A stretch of 64,000 nucleotides of DNA from Curtobacterium sp. MCBD17_035. Lineage in GTDB: Bacteria > Actinomycetota > Actinomycetes > Actinomycetales > Microbacteriaceae. The position numbers and the translations under genes were made by a program. This document shows, piece after piece, positions 18,009-28,090 of the stretch; the first letter of the stretch is position 1, and each line of letters opens with the position of its first letter. Where the stretch lies: assembly GCF_003234815.2 (NCBI RefSeq), contig NZ_CP126279.1, forward strand, positions 930,001 through 994,000. The letters are read 5' to 3'. The notes below the pieces were generated by a model. It ran no database searches, was not told where the DNA came from, and saw only the letters and a list, made by a program, of their open reading frames with translations.

Positions 18009-18650
18009 ATGAGCGCCTCCGGTGAGTCCACCGCGACGCAGAAGCGGTTCCCGTGGCGGGGGCGGGTGATCCGATCGGGATCGGGGCCGGCGTCGACCGC
18101 GAACGTCGCCAACGTCATCACCGTCATCCGGATCCTGATGGCGCCGGTGTTCTTCGTCTTCCTGCTGCTCGACGCGGGGCAGGACGGCCCCCTCCGGATC
18201 TGGGCAGCCGTGCTGTTCGTCGTCGCGATCGTCACCGACAGCGCCGACGGCATCATCGCCCGCCGGCAGAACCTCGTCACCGACTTCGGCAAGCTCGTCG
18301 ACCCGATCGCCGACAAGGTGCTCATCGGCGGTGCCCTCGTCTCGCTCTCGGTGCTCGGGGAACTGCCCTGGTACGTCACCGTCCTCATCATGGTGCGCGA
18401 GATCGGCATCACGGTCTTCCGCTTCGCGGTGCTGAGCGACCGGGTCATCCCCGCGAGCCGCGGCGGCAAGGTCAAGACGGTCCTGCAGGCCGTCGCGATC
18501 ACCCTGGCCCTCATCCCCTTCTGGAACGTCTTCGGCGGTTGGGTGCACGTCGTCGACGCCGTCCTCATGGTGTTGGCGTTCCTCGCGACGATCCTGAGCG
18601 GTCTCGACTACCTGTGGCAGGCCTGGCGGCACGGCCGGGAGGCGCGGTGA
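18009..18650 (+). CDS. pgsA: CDP-diacylglycerol-glycerol-3-phosphate phosphatidyltransferase
   Basis: A membrane enzyme of 213 residues that makes phosphatidylglycerol phosphate, the first step to phosphatidylglycerol and cardiolipin. The CDP-alcohol phosphatidyltransferase signature is complete: DSADGIIARR and the spaced DFGKLVDPIAD, which hold the metal-binding aspartates. Several hydrophobic helices follow. I place the start at ATG 18009, with GGGAG about 9 nt upstream inside the end of ftsK; an in-frame GTG at 18000 is the alternative. Its stop overlaps the GTG of cinA. The order ftsK-pgsA-cinA-regulator is standard in Actinobacteria. Confidence 0.93.
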   Translation: MSASGESTATQKRFPWRGRVIRSGSGPASTANVANVITVIRILMAPVFFVFLLLDAGQDGPLRIWAAVLFVVAIVTDSADGIIARRQNLVTDFGKLVDPIADKVLIGGALVSLSVLGELPWYVTVLIMVREIGITVFRFAVLSDRVIPASRGGKVKTVLQAVAITLALIPFWNVFGGWVHVVDAVLMVLAFLATILSGLDYLWQAWRHGREAR

Positions 18651-19183
18651 CGGTCACCGACGCACCCGACGCTGTCGTGCCTCCCGGCTCGCTGGCGGTC
18701 GCGATCGTGCGCGCACTCGCGGCGCGCGGCGAGACACTCGCCGTCGCGGAGTCGCTCACCGGCGGTCTCGTCGTGGCGGAGCTCGTCGCCGTCCCGGGTG
18801 CGAGCGCGGTCGTGCGCGGCGGTGTGGTCGCCTACGCGACGCCGTTGAAGCACCGGCTGCTCGGCGTCGACGCGGCGCTGCTGGCGACTCGGGGGGCGGT
18901 CGATCCGGAGGTCGCGCGGCAGATGGCGACCGGGGTGCGTGCGGCGACGGCGGTCGACGGCCTCGCGGCGACCTGGGGCATCAGCACGACGGGCGTCGCC
19001 GGACCGGAACCGCAGGACGGCAAGCCGGTCGGCACGGTGTTCGTCGGGATCGCGCGGGCCGGTGTCGCCGAGGCGTCCGAACTCCGGCTGGATGGTGACC
19101 GTGCGGCAATCCGCGCGGGGGCCGTCTCCGAACTCCTCACACGCTTGCACCAGGCGGTCACGGCGAGCACGTCCGGGGAATAG
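18647..19183 (+). CDS. cinA: CinA-family nicotinamide-nucleotide amidase (C-terminal domain type)
   Basis: This 178-residue protein corresponds only to the C-terminal amidase domain of CinA (PncC-like), which deamidates NMN in NAD recycling. Family motifs include VAESLTGGLV near residue 32, GGVVAYATPLKHRLLGV, and GISTTGVAGPEPQDGKPVGTV. The nucleotide-binding N-terminal domain of full CinA is absent, as is normal for this actinobacterial gene. The GTG start overlaps pgsA by four bases. Despite the name, a role in competence is not implied. Confidence 0.92.
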   Translation: MTVTDAPDAVVPPGSLAVAIVRALAARGETLAVAESLTGGLVVAELVAVPGASAVVRGGVVAYATPLKHRLLGVDAALLATRGAVDPEVARQMATGVRAATAVDGLAATWGISTTGVAGPEPQDGKPVGTVFVGIARAGVAEASELRLDGDRAAIRAGAVSELLTRLHQAVTASTSGE

Positions 19184-19206
19184 GGCGCGTTTCCATCCGG
19201 TTACAA

Positions 19207-19228
19207 GTGGTGCATTCACAAGCACCAC
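19207..19228. promoter_or_regulatory. inverted repeat upstream of clgR
   Basis: A perfect inverted repeat GTGGTGC-N8-GCACCAC lies in the AT-richer space after cinA. A TAGCAT (19244-19249) follows it as a possible -10 element for the regulator gene. The repeat is a candidate operator. Confidence 0.45.
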
Positions 19229-19335
19229 CCAGAGCCCCCTGGTTAGCATGCACGAACCGGCGGCGATAGTGTTGCTGTCCCGTTCTCGGTCACCGGGATC
19301 GAGCGGGATCGGGATGACAGGAAGGAGGAGTTCTC

Positions 19336-19647
19336 ATGGTTCTCGTTCGTCAGGAAATCGGCGATGTCCTGCGGGACTTCCGCTTGCAGAAGGGCCGGAC
19401 CCTCCGTCAGGTCGCCAGCAAGGCCAGTGTCGCGCTCGGATACCTGAGCGAGGTGGAGCGCGGTCAGAAGGAAGCCAGCTCCGAGATCCTCGCTTCGGTC
19501 GCCGACGCGCTCGACACGCCCATCTCGGTCATCATGCGCGAAGTCGGTGACCGCCTCGCGGTCGTCGAGGGCATCACCTCCCCGGTTCCGGACATGCTGC
19601 CGGACGACCTCGTCGCCGAGTTCGACAACGACCTCGCGGTGCGCTGA
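19336..19647 (+). CDS. clgR: ClgR-like XRE transcriptional regulator
   Basis: This is a small XRE-type DNA-binding protein (103 residues). Its helix-turn-helix lies at about residues 20-45 (TLRQVASKASVALGYLSEVERGQKEAS), a sequence typical of ClgR, the activator of clp protease and DNA-repair genes in Actinobacteria. The position between cinA and recA matches clgR elsewhere. The ATG has GGAGGAG upstream. ClgR is usually a Clp substrate itself; the short hydrophobic C-terminus (DLAVR) is compatible but not proof. A strong hairpin follows the gene. Confidence 0.85.
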   Translation: MVLVRQEIGDVLRDFRLQKGRTLRQVASKASVALGYLSEVERGQKEASSEILASVADALDTPISVIMREVGDRLAVVEGITSPVPDMLPDDLVAEFDNDLAVR

Positions 19648-19660
19648 GCGCAGTCCGCGT

Positions 19661-19696
19661 CGGAACGCCCCGGTCCTGCTGGACCGGGGCGTTCCG
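19661..19696 (+). terminator. clgR terminator hairpin
   Basis: A perfect 16-bp stem (19661-19676 with 19681-19696) and a TGCT loop follow clgR by 13 nt. It lacks a T tract. Confidence 0.8.
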
Positions 19697-19779
19697 CGTT
19701 CCGCGGGCGCGGCGATCAGGGCCAGCGGCGGCGGCCTCGACGAGTGCGTCCGGCCCCGCCTCGTGTCCGGGGTCCTCGC

Positions 19780-19785
19780 TACCAT
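19780..19785 (+). promoter_or_regulatory. DUF3046 gene -10 element (leaderless type)
   Basis: TACCAT lies 6 nt before GTG 19792. This selects that GTG as the start over the next in-frame GTG at 19798. Confidence 0.6.
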
Positions 19786-19791
19786 GGGGCC

Positions 19792-20016
19792 GTGCGCGTG
19801 AGTGAGTTCTGGCAGGCGGTCGAGGACGAGTTCGGTCCGGCCTACGGTCAGGTGGTCACGCGCGACGTCGTCCTCGGGGCGGTGGGCGGACGGTCGGCGG
19901 CCGACGCGCTCGCGGCGGGGGTGCCGGCCCGCGACGTCTGGGAGGCCCTGTGCGACGCGCAGGACGTGCCCGTCGGACGGCGGCACGGCAAGGGCCTCCG
20001 CGCTCCGCGCGACTGA
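19792..20016 (+). CDS. DUF3046 protein
   Basis: A 74-residue protein of unknown function, conserved directly upstream of recA in many Actinobacteria. The N-terminus [15 protein letters not shown] matches the MRLSEFW pattern of the family. The middle [18 protein letters not shown] and [14 protein letters not shown] are also typical. The GTG start is supported by the nearby -10 hexamer. The gene ends 253 bp before recA, which has its own SOS-controlled promoter, so the two need not be co-regulated. Confidence 0.85.
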   Translation: MRVSEFWQAVEDEFGPAYGQVVTRDVVLGAVGGRSAADALAAGVPARDVWEALCDAQDVPVGRRHGKGLRAPRD

Positions 20017-20023
20017 CGCCCAC

Positions 20024-20039
20024 TCGAACACGTCTTCGG
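20024..20039. promoter_or_regulatory. imperfect SOS box half-match
   Basis: TCGAAC-N4-CTTCGG resembles the LexA box TCGAAC-N4-GTTCGA with two mismatches. It starts exactly 24 bp before the perfect box at 20048, about two helical turns, so two LexA dimers could bind on about the same face. Confidence 0.4.
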
Positions 20040-20047
20040 CGTGTTGC

Positions 20048-20063
20048 TCGAACGCGTGTTCGA
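20048..20063. promoter_or_regulatory. LexA (SOS) box of recA
   Basis: TCGAAC-GCGT-GTTCGA matches the actinobacterial LexA consensus in all 12 arm positions. A TACCGT at 20072-20077 lies 18 nt after the left arm, an arrangement like the LexA-controlled recA promoter of mycobacteria. Confidence 0.9.
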
Positions 20064-20269
20064 CCCGGTGCTACCGTCCTGCACAGATGCTCGTGGCGAC
20101 GTACCGTCCACAGCGGTCTGCTCTCGGCGTGGTGATGTCGGTGGCCGGTCGTAGGTTCGGTCCATCGGATGAGCATCCGAGCCTTGTCGGTGAACCGAGG
20201 ACCCTGCCCCACCGGTCCTCGCGAAGGCGACAGCCTACAGGCGCCGTACACGAGCAGAAGGAGCGCATC

Positions 20270-21336
<1,067 letters not shown>

Positions 21337-21340
<4 letters not shown>

Positions 21341-22206
21341 GCTCCCGAGACAGCTCCATGCCTGACGACGGCCTCGCACCGGTCACCGACATCTTCGGTG
21401 CGCGGTCGTCGGCACGGGCGACGTCGTCCCGGCGCGCACCGGCGGAAGGCGGAGCACCGTTTGCCGAGCCCGGCGCACACGGCGCGAGCATGGGCGGCCC
21501 GGACGGGGATGACGCGATCCCGGTCGGTCTCGTCCGCGACGAGACCGACGTCGACCGCCCGGACGCCTCCGACGCGTGGCTCCCTCCGGTGACGGGTTCC
21601 ACCGTCGGGTCCGTCGAGACCGTCGGGCCCGCCGCCCCGGTGCGCCGACTGCGGGCTGCCGACCGGGACGATGACGCCGAGCACGAGACGGTCGAGTCAG
21701 CACCCACGCAGGACGAGTTGCTCGCCGAGGCAGAGCGGATCAGCATCCGGGCGCTCAGCCGCCGTGGCACGAGCACGTCCGAGCTGCGGACCGCCCTCCT
21801 CGGGCGCGAACTCCCCGAGGACATCGTCGAGCACGAGATCGCTCGACTCGTCCGGGTCGGTCTCCTCGACGACGTGCGGCTCGCTGCCGACCTCGTCGAC
21901 CGTCTGCACGACCGCAAGGGCCTGGGGCGACAAGGCGTGGTGGCGGAGCTCCGGCGGCGGGGCGTCGACCAGGCGGCGATCGACGCGGCCCTGGCGGACC
22001 AGGACGACGACGCGGCGGAGTCCGAGCGTGCGATCGAGTTGGCGCGCAAGCGTGCCGGACAGATGCGGGGGCTCGACCACGAGACCGCGGAGCGCCGGCT
22101 CTCGGGGTTCCTCATGCGCAAGGGCTACGGCGGATCGGTCGTGCGGACCGCCGTCCGGATCGCACTCGACGGCGGCGGCCGACGGGGTGGCGTGCGCTTC
22201 GAGTAG
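21337..22206 (+). CDS. recX: RecX regulatory protein
   Basis: RecX binds RecA filaments and limits recombination. The conserved three-helix repeats begin near residue 125 ([20 protein letters not shown]) and run to [21 protein letters not shown]. About 120 N-terminal residues, rich in Ala, Gly, Pro and Asp, are not part of the RecX fold and look disordered, so the 289-residue protein is longer than most. The GTG at 21337 overlaps the recA stop (GTGA); an in-frame ATG at 21358 is an alternative. SOS induction with recA is expected from the coupling. Confidence 0.9.
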
Positions 22207-22247
22207 GCGGGCCGGGCCTGCCGGTCTGGGCGACGGTGACGCCGCCG

Positions 22248-22253
22248 TACACT
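22248..22253 (+). promoter_or_regulatory. miaB -10 element (leaderless type)
   Basis: TACACT lies 9 nt before ATG 22263, the longest gap of the set, which would leave a leader of about two bases. Confidence 0.5.
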
Positions 22254-22262
22254 GACAGCACC

Positions 22263-23786
22263 ATGGCGACCACCACCCCAGCGCGCCCCCGCACCTACGA
22301 GGTCCGGACCTACGGGTGCCAGATGAACGTGCACGACTCGGAGCGTCTCAGCGGGTCACTCGAGGCGGCCGGATACGTGCCGGCTGTGGACGAGCAGGCC
22401 GACGTCGTCGTGATCAACACCTGCGCGGTCCGCGAGAACGCGGACAACCGCCTGTACGGCAACCTCGGCCACCTGGCCGGGGTCAAGCGTGAGCACGAGG
22501 GGCTGCAGATCGCCGTCGGTGGGTGCCTGGCGCAGAAGGACAAGAACGTCATCCTCGAGAAGGCCCCGTGGGTCGACGTCGTGTTCGGCACCCACAACAT
22601 GGGCTCGCTGCCCGCGATGCTCGAGCGCGCACGCCACAACGGCGAGGCGCAGGTCGAGATCCTCGAGGCGCTCGAGGTGTTCCCGTCGACGCTGCCCACC
22701 AAGCGGGACTCCACGCACAGCGGGTGGGTGTCGATCTCCGTCGGCTGCAACAACACGTGCACGTTCTGCATCGTCCCGTCGCTCCGGGGCAAGGAGAAGG
22801 ACCGCCGACCGGGCGACGTCCTGGCCGAGATCCAGGCGCTCGTGGACGACGGCGCGATCGAGGTCACGCTGCTCGGCCAGAACGTCAACTCGTACGGCGT
22901 CGAGTTCGGCGACCGCCAGGCGTTCAGCAAACTCCTCCGCGCTGCCGGTTCGATCGAGGGGCTCGAGCGGGTCCGGTTCACCAGCCCGCACCCCGCCGCG
23001 TTCACCGACGACGTCATCGACGCCATGGCCGAGACGCCGAACGTGATGCCGCAGCTCCACATGCCGCTGCAGTCCGGCTCGGACCGCATCCTCCGGGCGA
23101 TGCGGCGGAGCTACCGCAGCGACCGCTTCCTCGGGATCCTCGACCGGGTCCGCGCCCGCATCCCGCACGCGGCGATCTCGACGGACATCATCGTCGGTTT
23201 CCCCGGCGAGACCGAGGCCGACTTCCAGGACACGCTCCGGGTCGTCGAGCGTGCACGGTTCGCGTCGGCGTTCACGTTCCAGTACTCCATCCGCCCGGGG
23301 ACGCCCGCGGCGACGATGGAGCAACAGGTGCCGAAGGAGGTCGTGCAGGACCGCTACGACCGACTCGTGGCGCTGCAGGACCGGATCGTCGCCGAGGAGA
23401 ACGCACGGCAGGTCGGCCGAACGGTCGAGGTCCTCGTCGCGACGGGCGAGGGGCGGAAGGACGACGCGACCCACCGACTGAGCGGGCGGGCCGAGGACGC
23501 CCGTCTCGTGCACTTCGGTGTACCCGCCGGCTCGGAGGTCCCCCGCCCGGGCGACGTCGTGACGGTCGAGATCACGCGCGGCGCACCCCGGTACCTCATC
23601 GCCGACACGGACGCGCCGCTGCGCGTCCGCCGCACCCGCGCGGGCGACGCGTGGGACCGCGCGCAGGCCGCCTCGTGTGGCGTGCCGGTCCCGGCCGACG
23701 CCGGTGCCGCGGACGCTGCGGTCGGGCCCCGGCCGGTGTCGCTCGGGCTGCCGACGCTGCGGGTCGGCGCGCCTTCCGGCCGCTGA
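22263..23786 (+). CDS. miaB: tRNA-2-methylthio-N6-dimethylallyladenosine synthase
   Basis: MiaB is a radical-SAM methylthiotransferase that adds a methylthio group to i6A37 of tRNAs reading UNN codons. The 507-residue protein has both iron-sulfur sites. The N-terminal cysteines are in YGCQMN, NTCAVRE and GGCLAQ; the radical-SAM cysteines are in [16 protein letters not shown]-binding domain follows near [10 protein letters not shown]. The last 60 residues or so are an Ala/Arg-rich extension. miaA, which makes the substrate modification, begins two bases after the stop. Confidence 0.95.
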   Translation: MATTTPARPRTYEVRTYGCQMNVHDSERLSGSLEAAGYVPAVDEQADVVVINTCAVRENADNRLYGNLGHLAGVKREHEGLQIAVGGCLAQKDKNVILEKAPWVDVVFGTHNMGSLPAMLERARHNGEAQVEILEALEVFPSTLPTKRDSTHSGWVSISVGCNNTCTFCIVPSLRGKEKDRRPGDVLAEIQALVDDGAIEVTLLGQNVNSYGVEFGDRQAFSKLLRAAGSIEGLERVRFTSPHPAAFTDDVIDAMAETPNVMPQLHMPLQSGSDRILRAMRRSYRSDRFLGILDRVRARIPHAAISTDIIVGFPGETEADFQDTLRVVERARFASAFTFQYSIRPGTPAATMEQQVPKEVVQDRYDRLVALQDRIVAEENARQVGRTVEVLVATGEGRKDDATHRLSGRAEDARLVHFGVPAGSEVPRPGDVVTVEITRGAPRYLIADTDAPLRVRRTRAGDAWDRAQAASCGVPVPADAGAADAAVGPRPVSLGLPTLRVGAPSGR

Positions 23787-23788
23787 CG

Positions 23789-24865
23789 GTGCTCGAGACG
23801 CCTGCATCGTCGGGGGCATCGGCATCGGCATCGGCGTCGGCATCGGCGTCGGCGTCGGCGTCGTCGGAGGCGCGGGCCAGCGATCCGGGCGTGGAGGGCC
23901 CGGACGTCATCGCGATCGTGGGTGCCACGGGCACCGGCAAGTCGGACCTGGCGCTCGGCATCGCCGAAGCACTCCGCCGAGACGGTCTCCCGGCCGAGAT
24001 CGTGAACGCCGACGCGATGCAGTTGTACCGCGGGATGGACATCGGGACGGCCAAGGTCCCGATCGCCGCCCGACGCGGTGTGCCGCATCGACTGCTCGAC
24101 GTGCTCGACGTGACCGACGAGGCGAGCGTCGCGGCGTACCAGCGTGACGCCCGGGCGGCGATCGACGCCGTGGTCGGGGCGGGCGCGCCGGTCGTGCTCG
24201 TCGGCGGGAGCGGCCTGTACGTGTCGAGCGTGCTCCACGACCTGTCCTTCCCCGCCACGGATCCGGAACTCCGCGCGGCGCTCGAGCGCGAGGCGGACGA
24301 GCACGGGGCGGCCGCACTGCTCGAACGACTGCGTGCCCTCGACCCTGCGGCGGCGGCAGCGGTCGACCCGCGGAACACCCGGCGTCTGGTGCGCGCCGTC
24401 GAGGTCGCGACGAACCGGGATCCGGTGCGCCCGCGCCTCCCGTCCGCACCGCGGCCGTGGCGACCGATGCGGGTGCTGCACCTGCAACGGCGGCGTGAGG
24501 TCCTCGTGCCGATGCTGCACGAGCGTGCCGCGAGGATGTTCGACGACGGCCTCGTCGACGAGGTCGCGGGGCTCGTCGACGTCGGCCTGGAGGCCGGACG
24601 GACGGCCCGCGCGGCGATCGGCTACGCGCAGGCTCTCGACGTGCTGCACGGCCGCTCGGACCTCGAGGGCGCCGTGACGTCGACCGCGGTCGCGACGCGG
24701 CAGTACGCCCGCCGACAGGTTTCCTGGTTCCGGCGGCTGCGCGAGGCGGAGTCGCTCGACGTGACCGGAGCGGGCCACGACGACCTCGAGCGGGTGGCCG
24801 TCGCCGTGGCTGCCGACCGCGGCCGCGGGGACGCGTCCGAGGCCCTCGCTAGGATCGGGGCGTGA
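23789..24865 (+). CDS. miaA: tRNA dimethylallyltransferase
   Basis: MiaA transfers a dimethylallyl group to A37 of tRNA, the step before MiaB. The P-loop [11 protein letters not shown], the [18 protein letters not shown] substrate segment, VGGSGLYV and [13 protein letters not shown] are all present in the 358-residue protein. GTG 23789 gives an unusual N-terminus of about 30 residues containing an alternating Ser-Ala tract encoded by hexanucleotide repeats; the true start could be further downstream. The stop overlaps the dapF start. Confidence 0.92.
   Translation: MLETPASSGASASASASASASASASSEARASDPGVEGPDVIAIVGATGTGKSDLALGIAEALRRDGLPAEIVNADAMQLYRGMDIGTAKVPIAARRGVPHRLLDVLDVTDEASVAAYQRDARAAIDAVVGAGAPVVLVGGSGLYVSSVLHDLSFPATDPELRAALEREADEHGAAALLERLRALDPAAAAAVDPRNTRRLVRAVEVATNRDPVRPRLPSAPRPWRPMRVLHLQRRREVLVPMLHERAARMFDDGLVDEVAGLVDVGLEAGRTARAAIGYAQALDVLHGRSDLEGAVTSTAVATRQYARRQVSWFRRLREAESLDVTGAGHDDLERVAVAVAADRGRGDASEALARIGA
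23815..23862 (+). repeat. GGCRTC hexamer repeat, 8 copies, in miaA
   Basis: Eight consecutive GGCATC or GGCGTC hexamers encode the Ser-Ala tract near the MiaA N-terminus. Copy number changes would keep the frame. Confidence 0.85.
24850..24855 (+). promoter_or_regulatory. dapF internal -10 element (leaderless type)
   Basis: TAGGAT lies inside the end of miaA, 6 nt before GTG 24862. dapF could be transcribed independently of miaA. Confidence 0.55.
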
Positions 24866-25752
24866 CCGAACTCCACTTCACCAAGGGCCACGGCACGGGC
24901 AACGACTTCGTGCTGTTCGCCGACCCGGACGCGACAGTGGACCTGACACCGGAGCGCATCCGTGCCATCGCCGATCGTCGCTTCGGCGTGGGCGCCGACG
25001 GCGTGATCCGCGCGGTCAGGACGGCCGCGGTGCCGGACGGCCGATCGATCGCCGCCGTCGCTCCCGAGGCCGAGTGGTTCATGGACTACCACAACGCCGA
25101 CGGCAGCGTCGCCGAGATGTGCGGCAACGGCGTGCGGGTGTTCGCGCGCTACCTGACCGACGCCGGACTGGTCGACCTCGCGCCGGGCGAGACCCTGGCG
25201 ATCGGGACGCGGAAGGGCGTGGTCGACCTGCAGCGGTCGACCAACGGGTTCTCGGCGGACCTCGGACGATGGGGGCTCGGCATCGCCGGTCTCGACGGCG
25301 ACGAGGTCCTCGTCCGCGCCCGCAACCTCGACGGCGCGCGCCCGGGCCTCCCGATCGACGTCGGCAACCCGCACGTCGTCGTCGCCGTGGCGACGGACGA
25401 CGAACTCGCGGGGCTCGACCTGACCTACGTGCCGGTCCTCGAGCCGGCACCGCCCGCGGGCGCGAACGTCGAGTTCGTCCTGCCCGGCGATCCGCTCGTG
25501 CGCGACGGCGTCGGCCACATCACGATGCGCGTCCACGAGCGCGGCAGTGGCGAGACCCTGTCGTGCGGCACGGGGGCCGTCGCGGCGGCCCTGGCGGTCC
25601 GCCACTGGGCCGGTCCGCAGGCGCCGGACACCTGGCGGGTCCGCGTGCCCGGCGGCGTCCTGACGGTCCGGATGGCCGCTGCGGAGGACGGCGAGCACGT
25701 CGCGCTGAGCGGTCCCGCCGACCTGGTGTTCGAGGGCGACCTCACCGTCTGA
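24862..25752 (+). CDS. dapF: diaminopimelate epimerase
   Basis: DapF converts LL- to meso-diaminopimelate, needed for lysine and peptidoglycan. The two catalytic cysteines are Cys87 in EMCGNGVR and Cys235 in LSCGTGA. The N-terminal [14 protein letters not shown] and the FGVGADGVI motif confirm the family; 296 residues is normal. The GTG overlaps the miaA stop by four bases and also has its own -10 hexamer. Placement after miaA is the standard actinobacterial order. Confidence 0.95.
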   Translation: MTELHFTKGHGTGNDFVLFADPDATVDLTPERIRAIADRRFGVGADGVIRAVRTAAVPDGRSIAAVAPEAEWFMDYHNADGSVAEMCGNGVRVFARYLTDAGLVDLAPGETLAIGTRKGVVDLQRSTNGFSADLGRWGLGIAGLDGDEVLVRARNLDGARPGLPIDVGNPHVVVAVATDDELAGLDLTYVPVLEPAPPAGANVEFVLPGDPLVRDGVGHITMRVHERGSGETLSCGTGAVAAALAVRHWAGPQAPDTWRVRVPGGVLTVRMAAAEDGEHVALSGPADLVFEGDLTV

Positions 25753-25781
25753 CGGCCGGTGCCATGACGCACCCGCCGCGA

Positions 25782-26393
25782 TCAGCGTGTCCGGTGCACC
25801 CGGATGACGCGGTACCCGCGGTCGGTCGTCGCGCGCGTGACCACGAGGTCCGTGTCGAGCGTCTCGGCCAGCCACCGCTGCAGCGAGTCGCCGCCCAGGT
25901 TCTTGGCCACCACGAGCCAGGCGTCCCCACCCGGTTCCAGGCGCGGGAGCCACGTGAGCAGGATCGAGTGGAGCTCGTCCTTGCCCACCCGGATCGGGGG
26001 GTTCGACCAGATGGTGGCGAACCGGAGGTCCTCCGGCACCGCCTCCGGCAGACGCACCGTGACGTTCCGGGCACCGGCCGTCGCCGCGTTCGCCCGAGCC
26101 AGGTCGAGCACACGCTCGTTGACGTCGACGCCCCAGACCTCGGCCTCGGGCGCCTGCAGCGCCATGGCGATGCTGAGCGGACCCCACCCGCAGCCGACGT
26201 CGAGGAGCGCCCCGGTCGCGGGCGGTGGCGGCACGCTCTGCAGCAACACCCGCGTGCCCGCGTCGAGCCGGTCCGGGCTGAAGACGCCCGCGGCGGTGGC
26301 GAGGGTGAGCGTCCGCCCGGCCAGGGTGACCGTGATGCGCCGCGGTCGGGCGTCGCTCTCCGGCTGGGCCGAGAAGTAGTGCTCGTTCGCCAT
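25782..26393 (-). CDS. RsmC-like class I SAM methyltransferase
   Basis: A 203-residue methyltransferase of the small MTS (RsmC/RlmG-like) type. Motif I is LLDVGCGWGPLS near residue 65 and motif IV is IWSNPPIRVGK near residue 125, the NPP form found in enzymes that methylate exocyclic amines of guanine in rRNA. It lacks the extra N-terminal half of enterobacterial RsmC. The target, probably a 16S or 23S guanine, cannot be fixed from sequence. It is divergent from hflX across 59 bp. The ATG has TACGGT 6 nt upstream, so it too is probably leaderless. Confidence 0.85.
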   Translation of the reverse strand: MANEHYFSAQPESDARPRRITVTLAGRTLTLATAAGVFSPDRLDAGTRVLLQSVPPPPATGALLDVGCGWGPLSIAMALQAPEAEVWGVDVNERVLDLARANAATAGARNVTVRLPEAVPEDLRFATIWSNPPIRVGKDELHSILLTWLPRLEPGGDAWLVVAKNLGGDSLQRWLAETLDTDLVVTRATTDRGYRVIRVHRTR

Positions 26394-26399
26394 GGATGA

Positions 26400-26405
26400 A
26401 CCGTA
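26400..26405 (-). promoter_or_regulatory. methyltransferase -10 element (leaderless type)
   Basis: Read on the minus strand, TACGGT lies 6 nt before the ATG at 26393. Confidence 0.55.
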
Positions 26406-26439
26406 CCGGCATCTCCGTGTGTCGCCGGGTGCCCGGAGG

Positions 26440-26445
26440 TAGCCT
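26440..26445 (+). promoter_or_regulatory. hflX -10 element (leaderless type)
   Basis: TAGCCT lies 7 nt before ATG 26453. An earlier in-frame ATG at 26396 is upstream of this element and is therefore rejected as the start. Confidence 0.6.
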
Positions 26446-26452
26446 GTGGACG

Positions 26453-28000
26453 ATGACGGAGCAGGACGACATGGTCGAGGGTGTCCTCGAGGAGCAGCAG
26501 CACGACGGTGTGGTCGAGCGGGTGTTGCGGAACGCCGAGAGCAGGACGACCCCGGCGGTGTTCGCGCCGGCGCAGGCGATCCAGACCACCGACGCCGAGG
26601 TCGTGGGGTGGCAGGGCGACGGCGAACAGTACGACCGTGAGGACCGTGCCGCGCTGCGTCGCGTGTCCGGTCTGTCCACCGAGCTCGAGGACGTCACCGA
26701 GGTCGAGTACCGGCAGCTGCGGCTCGAGCGCGTCGTCCTCATCGGCGTGTACGCGCAGGGTGACGCCCAGGACGCCGAGAACTCGATCCGTGAGCTCGCT
26801 GCCCTCGCGGAGACGGCGGGTGCGGTCGTGCTCGACGGTCTGCTCCAGCGCCGCCCGCACCCGGACCCGAGCACGTACCTCGGCCGCGGCAAGGCCGAGG
26901 AACTCGCGATGGTCGTCAAGGCGACGGGCGCGGACACCGTCATCGCCGACACGGAACTCGCGCCGAGCCAACGCCGTGCGCTCGAGGACGTCGTCAAGGT
27001 GAAGGTCATCGACCGCACCGCCGTCATCCTCGACATCTTCAGCCAGCACGCCAAGAGCCGCGAGGGCAAGGCACAGGTCGAACTCGCGCAGCTCGAGTAC
27101 CTGCTCCCGCGCCTCCGTGGTTGGGGTGAGTCGATGTCCCGTCAGGCGGGTGGCCAGGTCGGCAGCGCCGGCGCCGGCATGGGGTCCCGTGGTCCCGGTG
27201 AGACCAAGATCGAGCTCGATCGGCGTCGCATCCACACCCGGATGGCCCGGTTGCGTCGACAGATCGCGGGGTTCGCCCCGGCGCGCGAGGCGAAGCGCGC
27301 CGAGCGGCACCGCAACGAGGTGCCGAGCGTCGCCATCGCGGGGTACACGAACGCCGGCAAGTCGAGCCTGCTCAACCGCCTGACCTCCGCGGGCGTCCTC
27401 GTGCAGAACCAGCTCTTCGCCACCCTGGACGCGACCGTCCGTCGGACCGAGACCGGGGGCGGCCGCCCGTTCACGTTCGTCGACACGGTCGGGTTCGTCC
27501 GGAACCTGCCGCACCAGCTCGTCGAGGCCTTCCGGTCCACGCTCGAGGAGGTCGGTGAGGCCGACGTCGTGCTGCACGTGGTCGACGGCTCCCACCCCGA
27601 CCCGGGCGCGCAGCTGAGCACCGTCCGCGACGTCATCGCCGATGTCGGTGCCCGGGACGTGCCCGAGGTGGTCGCGTTCAACAAGGCCGATCTCGTCGAC
27701 GCCGACCAGCGTCTCGTCCTCCGCGGCCTCGTACCGGACGCCGTCTTCGTGTCCGCGCGGACCGGCGAGGGGATCCCCGAGCTGCTCGCCGCGATCGAGG
27801 CGCGTCTGCCGGAGCCCGACGTCGAGCTGACGATCGTGGTCCCGTACGACCGAGGCGACCTCGTGTCCCGGCTGCACGACGAGGGCGCGGTGGAGCAGAC
27901 CGAGTACCTGGTCGACGGCACCCGCCTGGACGTCCGCGTCTTCGCGCGCCAGGTCAGCGAGCTCGCGCCGTTCGTGGTCGCGCCGGTCCACTCCGCCTGA
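26453..28000 (+). CDS. hflX: ribosome-associated GTPase HflX
   Basis: HflX is a GTPase that binds 50S subunits and rescues stalled or hibernating ribosomes. The 515-residue protein has the HflX N-terminal domain (RRPHPDPSTYLGRGKAEEL), the linker SAGAGMGSRGPGETKIELDR, and the G domain with AGYTNAGKSSL, the DTVGFV switch and NKAD. The N-terminus of about 60 residues is longer than in E. coli, as usual in Actinobacteria. lexA lies just downstream on the opposite strand. Confidence 0.95.
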   Translation: MTEQDDMVEGVLEEQQHDGVVERVLRNAESRTTPAVFAPAQAIQTTDAEVVGWQGDGEQYDREDRAALRRVSGLSTELEDVTEVEYRQLRLERVVLIGVYAQGDAQDAENSIRELAALAETAGAVVLDGLLQRRPHPDPSTYLGRGKAEELAMVVKATGADTVIADTELAPSQRRALEDVVKVKVIDRTAVILDIFSQHAKSREGKAQVELAQLEYLLPRLRGWGESMSRQAGGQVGSAGAGMGSRGPGETKIELDRRRIHTRMARLRRQIAGFAPAREAKRAERHRNEVPSVAIAGYTNAGKSSLLNRLTSAGVLVQNQLFATLDATVRRTETGGGRPFTFVDTVGFVRNLPHQLVEAFRSTLEEVGEADVVLHVVDGSHPDPGAQLSTVRDVIADVGARDVPEVVAFNKADLVDADQRLVLRGLVPDAVFVSARTGEGIPELLAAIEARLPEPDVELTIVVPYDRGDLVSRLHDEGAVEQTEYLVDGTRLDVRVFARQVSELAPFVVAPVHSA

Positions 28001-28090
28001 GCGGGGCGTCGCGGCTGGGAGGCCCGAAACCGGCCCGGCGCACCACCGTGCCGTTCCGCGTCCAGCGGACGGACCCGGGTGTGCGCGACG

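Noticed and set aside
20140..20180. tRNA-like GGTTCG segment upstream of recA
   Set aside because: No acceptor stem or anticodon arm could be folded around it; the nearby TCGGATG/CATCCGA is a 16-bp palindrome, not a cloverleaf.
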